In this document: positions 57,992 through 64,000 of the stretch, piece after piece
Position numbering within the stretch: the first letter of the stretch is position 1
Layout of the letters: each line of letters starts with the position of its first letter
Source of the DNA: Branchiibius hedensis
GTDB lineage: Bacteria > Actinomycetota > Actinomycetes > Actinomycetales > Dermatophilaceae
Length of the DNA: 64,000 nucleotides
Direction of reading: 5' to 3'
NCBI RefSeq assembly: GCF_900108585.1
Contig: NZ_UESZ01000001.1
Span: 1,488,001-1,552,000 of the forward strand
The notes under the pieces: model-generated
What the model was told of the DNA's origin: nothing
Database searches by the model: none
Seen by the model: the letters and a program-made list of their open reading frames with translations, nothing else
Position numbers and translations under genes: made by a program

Positions 57992-60514
57992 CTACCGCTG
58001 AACGGCGCCGACCGCATCAGCCGCCCGTGCGACCGCTGCGTCGCGGAAGGCGTTGACCTCCTCGGTCTTCAGGGTGCGATCCGGCGCCCGGAAGACCAGC
58101 CGGTAGGCCAGGGACTTCTTGCCCGCTTCGATCCGCTCCCCCTCGTAGACGTCAAACAACTCGATCGACTCGAGCAGCTCGCCGGCCCCTTTCCGCAGGG
58201 CGGTCTCGACCGCTGCGGCCGGCACTGCAGCGTCCACGAGCAACGCAACGTCGGAATCGGCCATCGGCATCACCGACAGCGCGGTCGCCTGGGGAGTTGC
58301 CTCGCTGAGGCGGATGAGCTCGTCCAGCAGCAGCTGACCCCCCACGACTCGCGGCGGCAGGCCGAGCCGTTGCAGCGTCTTGGGGTGCAGCTCACCGACA
58401 TGGCCGACGAAGGTCCCGTCGGCCGCCGTGACACGGCCGCTGCGCCCCGGGTGGAACGGCGCGGTCGCTTCGGGCGTGACAGTCAACGGAACGGCCAGCG
58501 CTTCGCCGATGGCCTGCACGGTCTCCAGGGTGTCGGTCCAGTCCGCAGGGCGCCCCGCGCCGGTCCAGCCCGCGGGCGTGCGGTTGCCGGTGAGCAGGAA
58601 GGCCAGGTGCCGCGGCTGCGGCGGTACCGAACCGCGGATCGCGGCTAGGGCCTCATCGCAGGGGTGGACACCGACCGGGCTGTACGGGGCCTGGGTGAGC
58701 GGTCCGTCGATGGCGGCAACCAGCCCGATCTCGAAGAGCGCGACATCGGAGAACCCACGGGAAACGTTCCGGCGTAGGACGTCCACCATCGTGGTCAGCA
58801 GACTGATCCGGAAGAGCGGCTGCTCGTCCGACAGCGGGTTGACCAGCGCGACGGTGCGGGCACGCGCCTGCTCCGGATCCCAACCGAACGCTTCGTGGAC
58901 GTCGTCGCCGACGAACGGCGCGGACCACACTTCGTCGAACCCGCGGGCTGCGAGCACGTTGGCGACCAGGCGGCGCACCTGCTGGCCGTGTGTCAGGCCG
59001 CGACCGCCGGGTGGGGTGGGCAGGATCGAGGGGATCTGCTCGTAGCCGCGGATCCTGGCGACCTCTTCGATCAGATCCGGCCCGGTGGTCAGGTCCGGCC
59101 GCCACGAGGGCGGCGTCACGTGCAACGTGTCGCCGGACCCATCGACCGTGCATCCGATCTCGCGCAGTACGTCGATCACGTCGGTGGCCGGGTACGGCAC
59201 CCCGACGAGTCGTCCGGCGTCGGCTGGGTCGAAGTCGATGACGACCTGCGGCAACGGCAACTCCACGTCGGTGACGCCGTCATCGACTCGGCCACCGCCG
59301 TCCTCGACGAGGAGTTCCACCGCGAATTGTGCTGCCGCAGCAGCAATTTCCGGATCCACCCCGCGCTCGAAGCGCTTAGCGGCCTCCGAGGGCAGCTTGT
59401 GCCGACGGGCCGACCGCGCGACCGTCGTCTGGTCGAAGCGCGCAGCCTCGATCAGGATGTCGGTGGTCGCATCGGTGACCTCGGTCGCCTCGCCGCCCAT
59501 CGTCCCGGCGATCGCGATTGCGCGCTGATCGTCGGCGATGACCAGGTCTTCTTCGAACAACTTCCGCTCGACGCCATCGAGAGTCTTGAGCGTTTCACCG
59601 GGTGCGGCACGCCGCACGGTGATGCCGCCGTTCAGGGTTGCCAGGTCGAATGCGTGCAGCGGCTGACCCAGGGCGAGCATGACGTAGTTGGTGACGTCGA
59701 CCGGGAGCGAGATCGGCCGCATACCGGCCTCCGTGAGTCGGGTCGCCAGCCAGGCCGGGGACGGCGCGGAGGGGTCGATGCCGCGGACGATCCGCGCGAC
59801 GTACCGGCTGCATCCGACGCGGTCGCGGATCGGAGCGTCATCCGCCAACCGGACCGGAAAGCCTGCGCCACCCGCCGCCGGGGCGCGCTGCGCGAGTGCA
59901 GTGACCGGATCGGTGAACTTCGCGCCGGTCGCGTGCGAATACTCCCGGGCCACACCGCGCAGGCTGAAACAGTAGCCACGGTCCGGCGTCACGTTGATCT
60001 CGACGGTCTCACGGTCCAACCCGAGCAACGCGATGGCGTCCTGACCAGGCGTCAGGTCCACACCGGGCAGCCGCTCAGCCAGTTGGATGATGCCACCGGA
60101 GCCGTCGTCGGGAAGGCCGAGTTCGTCTGCGGCACAGATCATTCCGGCCGAGACGTGGCCGTAGGTCTTGCGGGCGGCGATCGCGAAACCACCCGGCAGC
60201 ACCGCGCCGGGCAACACGACGACCACGAAGTCGCCGACGCCGAAGTTGTGTGCACCACAGACGATGCCCTGCGGCTCACCCGTCCCGTTGGCATCGCCGA
60301 CGTCGACGGTGCACCAGTTGATGACCTTGCCGTTCTTCTGCGGCTCGGGGTCCTGGGTGAGGACCTTGCCGACCACTAACGGGCCGGTCAGGTCGCCGCC
60401 GTGCAAACCCTCTTCCTCCAGGCCGACCTTCACCAGGGCAGCAGCGACGTCCGCGCCGCGCACTCCCGGTGCCAGATCGACGTACTCCCCCAGCCAATCG
60501 AGCGGAACCCGCAT
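57992..60514 (-). CDS. pheT: Phenylalanine-tRNA ligase beta subunit
   Basis: An 840-residue subunit of the (alpha-beta)2 enzyme. In order: an N-terminal OB/tRNA-binding domain (VVGKVLTQDPEPQ), B3/B4 editing domain, B5 DNA-binding-like fold, the pseudo-catalytic core and a C-terminal anticodon-binding ferredoxin domain ending in TLKTEEVNAFRDAAV. The ATG at 60514 (MRVPLDWLGEYVDL) shares one base with the pheS stop (TGATG). The frame upstream is pheS shadow. Its stop lies directly beside the argC operator. Confidence 0.97.
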   Translation of the reverse strand: MRVPLDWLGEYVDLAPGVRGADVAAALVKVGLEEEGLHGGDLTGPLVVGKVLTQDPEPQKNGKVINWCTVDVGDANGTGEPQGIVCGAHNFGVGDFVVVVLPGAVLPGGFAIAARKTYGHVSAGMICAADELGLPDDGSGGIIQLAERLPGVDLTPGQDAIALLGLDRETVEINVTPDRGYCFSLRGVAREYSHATGAKFTDPVTALAQRAPAAGGAGFPVRLADDAPIRDRVGCSRYVARIVRGIDPSAPSPAWLATRLTEAGMRPISLPVDVTNYVMLALGQPLHAFDLATLNGGITVRRAAPGETLKTLDGVERKLFEEDLVIADDQRAIAIAGTMGGEATEVTDATTDILIEAARFDQTTVARSARRHKLPSEAAKRFERGVDPEIAAAAAQFAVELLVEDGGGRVDDGVTDVELPLPQVVIDFDPADAGRLVGVPYPATDVIDVLREIGCTVDGSGDTLHVTPPSWRPDLTTGPDLIEEVARIRGYEQIPSILPTPPGGRGLTHGQQVRRLVANVLAARGFDEVWSAPFVGDDVHEAFGWDPEQARARTVALVNPLSDEQPLFRISLLTTMVDVLRRNVSRGFSDVALFEIGLVAAIDGPLTQAPYSPVGVHPCDEALAAIRGSVPPQPRHLAFLLTGNRTPAGWTGAGRPADWTDTLETVQAIGEALAVPLTVTPEATAPFHPGRSGRVTAADGTFVGHVGELHPKTLQRLGLPPRVVGGQLLLDELIRLSEATPQATALSVMPMADSDVALLVDAAVPAAAVETALRKGAGELLESIELFDVYEGERIEAGKKSLAYRLVFRAPDRTLKTEEVNAFRDAAVARAADAVGAVQR

Positions 60515-61608
60515 CAGATCTCCATCCCGAACTGCGCGTCGAAGCGCACGTCTCCCTCGATCATTTCGCGCATGTCCGCCACCCCCGTGCGGAACATCAG
60601 CGCCCGGTCCACACCCATCCCGAAGGCGAACCCGCTGAACCGGTCGGTGTCGATACCGCACGCGCGCAGGACGTTCTGGTTGACCATGCCGCAGCCACCC
60701 CATTCGATCCAGCCGGTGCCGCTGCACGCCCGGCAGTCCGGGTCGGTGCCCCGGCACACGAAGCAGCGCAGGTCCATCTCGGCGCTCGGCTCGGTGAAGG
60801 GGAAGTACGACGGGCGCAGGCGGGTCGTGATGCCCTCCCCGAAGAGTTCGCTGGCCAAACGGTCCAGGGTGCCCTTGAGGTGGGCCATCGTGATGCCCTC
60901 GTCGACCGCCAGGCCCTCGACCTGGTGGAAGGCCGGCATGTGGGTGGCGTCGAGTTCGTCGGTGCGGAAGACCCGGCCGATGCAGGCGACGTACAGCGGT
61001 GCGCCCCGCTCCAGCATGGCGCGCGCCTGGATCGGTGAGGTGTGGGTTCGCAGCACCAGACCAGCCGACGGCGGGTCGACGTAGAAGGTGTCCTGCATCT
61101 GGCGGGCCGGATGGTCGACGTCGAAGTTCAGTGCGTCGAAGTTGAACCATTCGGCTTCGATCTCCGGGCCTTCGGCGATCTCCCAGCCCATCCCGACCAT
61201 GATGTCGGCGATCCGGGTGCCCATGAGCTCGATCGGGTGCCGGTGACCAAGCGGCTCGCGGTGCGGCACCAGGGTCATGTCGACGGCCTCGTCGATCAGG
61301 ATCCGCTGGTCGCGCTCTTCCTCGAGCTCGGCCTGCCGCTCCTTGAGGGCCTGACCCACCCGACCGCGGGCTTGCCCGACCCGCTTACCGGCTTCGGCTT
61401 TGGCCGTCGGGGGCAGCGCACCGATCTCCCGGTTGGCCAGCGCGAGCGGCGACTTGTCACCGGCGTGCGCCGTGCGCACTGCCTTGAGATCGTCGAGGCT
61501 GCTGGCCGCGGCGGTCGCCGTCAGCGCGGCCGACACCGCCTCGTCGATCGCTGCAGGATCAAGCACGGAGACCTCGACCGGGTCGTAAGAAGTATTGGGA
61601 CCGGACAC
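60514..61608 (-). CDS. pheS: Phenylalanine-tRNA ligase alpha subunit
   Basis: A 364-residue catalytic subunit. An N-terminal coiled coil (RVGQALKERQAELEEERD) contacts tRNA. The class II core has motif 2 around HMPAFHQVEGLAVD and motif 3 FAFGMGVDRALM. A Cys cluster (RCFVCRGTDPDCRACSGTG) resembles the metal-binding insert of many actinobacterial PheS proteins. It starts with GTG at 61608, 11 bp after the methyltransferase gene, without a clear ribosome binding site. I see no T-box. Confidence 0.97.
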   Translation of the reverse strand: MSGPNTSYDPVEVSVLDPAAIDEAVSAALTATAAASSLDDLKAVRTAHAGDKSPLALANREIGALPPTAKAEAGKRVGQARGRVGQALKERQAELEEERDQRILIDEAVDMTLVPHREPLGHRHPIELMGTRIADIMVGMGWEIAEGPEIEAEWFNFDALNFDVDHPARQMQDTFYVDPPSAGLVLRTHTSPIQARAMLERGAPLYVACIGRVFRTDELDATHMPAFHQVEGLAVDEGITMAHLKGTLDRLASELFGEGITTRLRPSYFPFTEPSAEMDLRCFVCRGTDPDCRACSGTGWIEWGGCGMVNQNVLRACGIDTDRFSGFAFGMGVDRALMFRTGVADMREMIEGDVRFDAQFGMEI

Positions 61609-61619
61609 GATCAGCCAGT

Positions 61620-62423
61620 CTACGGAACCGCCGAGGTGCCTCGCCGCTGAGTATCAGCGCTGGCGTACATACACACCGTGGCCGCCATCGCGAGGTTCAG
61701 GGATTCGGCGTGACCGTAGATCGGCACCCGCACCACCGCATCGCACTGGTCGCGGACTTCCTGCGGCAGACCCCAGGCTTCGTTGCCCATCAGCCACGCA
61801 TGCCGGCCGGTGAGATCGGCATCCGGCAGCAGCACCTCACCGGCACCATCCGCGGCCAGCACCCGCAGCCCGGCGTCGCGGCAGGCGTCGATGATCGACT
61901 CGACGGGGTGTCCGATGCTGATCGGCAGATGCCACAGCGACCCGGCGGTCGAGCGAACCACCTTGGGGTTGTAGATGTCCACGCTGGCGTCGCTGACGAT
62001 GACCGCGGCGGCGCCCGCAGCGTCAGCGCCGCGGATGACCGTGCCGGCGTTACCGGGGTCGCGCACGTTGGACAGCACGACGACGAACCCGCCGTCGGCG
62101 GCGAGCGCGTCCGAGAGGGGTACGTCGATCGGCCGGGCCGCCGCGAGGATCCCCTGCGGGTGGGTGGTGTCGACCAGAGCAGCGAAGACTTCGGTGCTGC
62201 ATTCGTGCAGCGGGACGGTCAGGGGCGCCGCGCGGAACTCGGCGGTGCGCTCGGGGACGCTGGAATCGACGTACACCTCGAGCACGCTCTCCGGCGCGAA
62301 CGCGAGCAACTCACGGACGGCCTGCGGGCCTTCGACGACGAACCGACCGGCCCGCTCACGTGCCGAACGCCGGCCCAGCGCCCGGACCGACCGCACCCGC
62401 TCAGCACGGGGGTTGGTCAGCAC
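61620..62423 (-). CDS. TrmH/SpoU family RNA 2'-O-methyltransferase
   Basis: A 267-residue SPOUT methyltransferase. The N-terminal substrate-binding domain has RFVVEGPQAVRELL; the trefoil-knot domain has the three motifs LSNVRDPGNAGTVIRGAD, LMGNEAWGLP and VPIYGHAESLNLAMAAT. It methylates ribose in rRNA or tRNA; the target is unknown, though the same locus in relatives is named tsnR. I placed the start at GTG 62423, 35 bp after the rplT stop, but the ribosome binding site is weak. It lies in the conserved place between rplT and pheS. Confidence 0.92.
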   Translation of the reverse strand: MLTNPRAERVRSVRALGRRSARERAGRFVVEGPQAVRELLAFAPESVLEVYVDSSVPERTAEFRAAPLTVPLHECSTEVFAALVDTTHPQGILAAARPIDVPLSDALAADGGFVVVLSNVRDPGNAGTVIRGADAAGAAAVIVSDASVDIYNPKVVRSTAGSLWHLPISIGHPVESIIDACRDAGLRVLAADGAGEVLLPDADLTGRHAWLMGNEAWGLPQEVRDQCDAVVRVPIYGHAESLNLAMAATVCMYASADTQRRGTSAVP

Positions 62424-62458
62424 GGGGTGGGCCGGCGTTCGAAAAGAGAACTGCAGGC

Positions 62459-62833
62459 TCAGGCAGCCGGCGCGGTGGCCGGAACGTTGGCCTTGGCGAT
62501 CTCGACCAGCGCGGCGAACGCCGGGGCGTCGTTGACGGCCAGCTCGGCCAGCATGCGACGGTCGACCTCGATCTCGGCGGCCTTCAGACCCTGGATGAAC
62601 CGGTTGTAGGTGATGCCGTTGGCGCGGGCGCCAGCGTTGATGCGCTGGATCCACAGACGACGGAAGTCGCCCTTGCGCGCCCGGCGGTCGCGGTAGCTGT
62701 AACCCATCGAGTGGGTGACCTGCTCCTTGGCCTTGCGGTAGAGCCGCGAGCGCTGACCGCGGTAACCGCTGGCCTGCTCCAGGACTGTCCGGCGCTTCTT
62801 CTGGGCGTTGACCGCCCGCTTCACGCGTGCCAC
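62459..62833 (-). CDS. rplT: 50S ribosomal protein L20
   Basis: A 124-residue basic protein with the L20 N-terminal RNA-binding extension ([31 protein letters not shown]) and the conserved [20 protein letters not shown]20 is needed early in 50S assembly. It starts with GTG at 62833, with AAGGAG seven bases upstream. The gene follows rpmI in the infC-rpmI-rplT operon. Confidence 0.98.
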   Translation of the reverse strand: MARVKRAVNAQKKRRTVLEQASGYRGQRSRLYRKAKEQVTHSMGYSYRDRRARKGDFRRLWIQRINAGARANGITYNRFIQGLKAAEIEVDRRMLAELAVNDAPAFAALVEIAKANVPATAPAA

Positions 62834-62866
62834 GTGAGTACTCCTTCTAGCTGGTAAAGATCGGGA

Positions 62867-63061
62867 TTACTTGCCGAGCAGACGCTTGACGGCCTTGGTG
62901 TCGGCCGGTGCGACGACAACGTCGTTGACCAACCGGCGAGCGTCGCTGCTGCTGCGCTCCTGGAACTTGTGCACGTGGCGAGCGCGCTGGCGCATGATCT
63001 TGCCGGAACCGGTGACCCGGAACCGCTTCTTCGCACCGCTGTGCGTCTTGTTCTTCGGCAT
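62867..63061 (-). CDS. rpmI: 50S ribosomal protein L35
   Basis: A 64-residue basic protein beginning PKNKTHSGAKKRFRVTGSGK, the L35 signature, and ending in KRLLGK. The ATG at 63061 has AAGGAG eight bases upstream. It is the middle gene of the infC-rpmI-rplT operon. Confidence 0.98.
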   Translation of the reverse strand: MPKNKTHSGAKKRFRVTGSGKIMRQRARHVHKFQERSSSDARRLVNDVVVAPADTKAVKRLLGK

Positions 63062-63148
63062 GGGCCGATCTCCTTCTGGCTCGTGCTAACTCGCAGCCGG
63101 TGGGCTGCGGTGTGTGTCTACCGACCGGGGTCGGGAGGTCTGTCCGGC

Positions 63149-63757
63149 TCAGGCCGGTTGGTTCTGCTCGCTCGAGGCGGTGTCCGGGGTGGACGCCGAT
63201 TCGTGCTGTTCGCGACGGCGGCGGTTCTCCGCGCGGGCCTCGGCCTTCTTCTTGGTCGGACCCAGCACCATCACCATGTTGCGTCCGTCCTGCTTGGGCG
63301 AACTCTCGACAAAGCCCAGGTCCGCAACGTCCTCGGCCAGCTTCTGCAGCAACCGGAAACCCAACTCGGGGCGGGACTGCTCGCGACCGCGGAACATGAT
63401 CGTCACCTTGACCTTGTCACCGGCGGAGAGGAACCGCTCGACGTGACCCTTCTTGGTGCCGTAGTCGTGCGGGTCGATCTTCGGCCGGAGTTTGATCTCC
63501 TTGATGACCGTGTTGACCTGGTTCTTGCGGGCTTCCCGTGCCTTGACTGCGGCTTCGTACTTGAACTTGCCGTAGTCCATGAGTTTGGCAACGGGAGGCT
63601 TTGCCATCGGGGCGACCTCGACCAGGTCGAGATCTGCTTCCGCGGCCAGGCGCAGCGCATCTTCCACACGGACGATGCCGACCTGTTCGCCGTTCGGCCC
63701 AACCAACCGCACCTCGGGAACCCGGATGCGGTCGTTAATACGAGGCTCGACGCTGAT
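63149..63757 (-). CDS. infC: Translation initiation factor IF-3, with an ATC start codon
   Basis: A 202-residue protein. The N-domain begins [20 protein letters not shown] and the C-domain has [18 protein letters not shown] and [10 protein letters not shown] Glu/Arg/Ser-rich C-terminal tail of about 25 residues is added. No ATG, GTG or TTG lies at the right place. GGAG sits five bases before an ATC codon at 63757, exactly where homologues start, so ATC is the likely start. IF-3 rejects non-canonical start codons and is known in E. coli to repress its own AUU-started mRNA, so the same self-control is likely here. Confidence 0.93.
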   Translation of the reverse strand: MSVEPRINDRIRVPEVRLVGPNGEQVGIVRVEDALRLAAEADLDLVEVAPMAKPPVAKLMDYGKFKYEAAVKAREARKNQVNTVIKEIKLRPKIDPHDYGTKKGHVERFLSAGDKVKVTIMFRGREQSRPELGFRLLQKLAEDVADLGFVESSPKQDGRNMVMVLGPTKKKAEARAENRRRREQHESASTPDTASSEQNQPA

Positions 63758-63803
63758 GTCTACTCCTTCGTCGTTCGCGATGTTCCGCCCAGAGACGAAG
63801 AAA

Positions 63804-63834
63804 GGCTCCTCGTCACCGGAGTGCGCGAGGAGCC
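63804..63834 (-). terminator. Attenuator-like hairpin in the infC leader
   Basis: GGCTCCTCG pairs perfectly with CGAGGAGCC (9 bp) around a 13-base loop, followed by TTTCTTCGTCT on the minus strand. It lies 46 bases before the infC start. Stem plus T-rich tail suggests premature termination of the infC-rpmI-rplT transcript. Bases 63835-64000 are further leader or promoter region, in which I see no clear gene or promoter. Confidence 0.55.
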
Positions 63835-64000
63835 CAAAAGCATGCAAACATCAGGTACGCCGAGGGGCGCACTGCTGCTCGCACCGGACCTGGCAACATG
63901 CCTGTCGACTCAGGTGGAAGTTCGGGACTTCTCTTGCACACCGATGCTTACGCACCGGTCGGTGACTCAAGGTTACCAGCGAGGGCCCCCTGCGCTGAAA

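Noticed and set aside
63760-63860. Upstream ORF ending at the TAG just before the infC ATC start
   Set aside because: A short ATG frame ends there, but it has no ribosome binding site and low-complexity Ser/Thr content. Coupling is possible but unsupported.

Overview
This window is high-GC chromosomal DNA from an actinobacterium, most likely of the order Micrococcales. That is an inference from codon bias, gene content and gene order; no database was searched. Nearly all of it is core genome. From what I remember of the Mycobacterium tuberculosis map, two blocks are collinear with conserved actinobacterial neighbourhoods: alaS-ruvX-mltG-aroE-aroC-aroK-aroB-efp-nusB with aspS and rarA nearby, and infC-rpmI-rplT-trmH-pheST-arg genes-tyrS-(TPR)-(HAD)-tlyA-nadK-recN-steA-steB-pyrG-Nudix. 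Almost every gene is on the minus strand, so the window reads right to left. The exceptions are a GNAT gene, a thioesterase gene and argG.

Layout in coordinate order. 1-1149: secreted alpha/beta hydrolase, cut by the window edge. 1175-7698: nusB, efp, four shikimate genes, mltG and ruvX. 7708-10416: alaS behind a long leader hairpin. 10525-16882: five-gene peptide ABC importer. 17069-20729: rarA, GNAT, thioesterase and HAD genes. 20726-22722: aspS with a candidate T-box leader. 22870-24288: argG. 24297-24981: a VapBC-type toxin-antitoxin pair and a perfect 16-bp palindrome. 24988-27803: oxidoreductase, aminotransferase and Nudix genes. 27800-29484: pyrG, which carries a one-base frameshift as given. 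29496-34987: an envelope cluster (glycosyltransferase, MurJ-like flippase, MraY-like phosphoglycosyltransferase, SteB, SteA) joined by 4-base overlaps. 35007-42794: recN, nadK, tlyA, a small protein, a histone-H1-like protein, an HAD-IIA phosphatase, a second SSB-like protein and a TPR protein. 42853-48753: a complete rrn operon (promoters, 16S, spacer without tRNA, 23S, 5S, terminator). 48816-50793: tyrS and mpg. 50795-57991: argH, argR, argF, argD, argB, argJ, argC and an ARG-box-like operator. 57992-63834: pheT, pheS, trmH-type methyltransferase, rplT, rpmI, infC and a leader attenuator.

How the genes work together. The aro genes make chorismate. The arg cluster makes arginine under its own repressor but lacks argG, which lies 28 kb away as an E. 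coli-type enzyme. The translation genes (infC, rpmI, rplT, pheST, tyrS, alaS, aspS, efp, tlyA, rrn) form the main theme. The steA-steB cluster looks like a lipid-linked glycan assembly and division module.

The most interesting signals are the aspS T-box with a discriminator pairing that fits tRNA-Asp, the non-canonical ATC start of infC, the envelope cluster, the relocated argG and the pyrG frameshift. I found no prophage, insertion sequence or CRISPR array.
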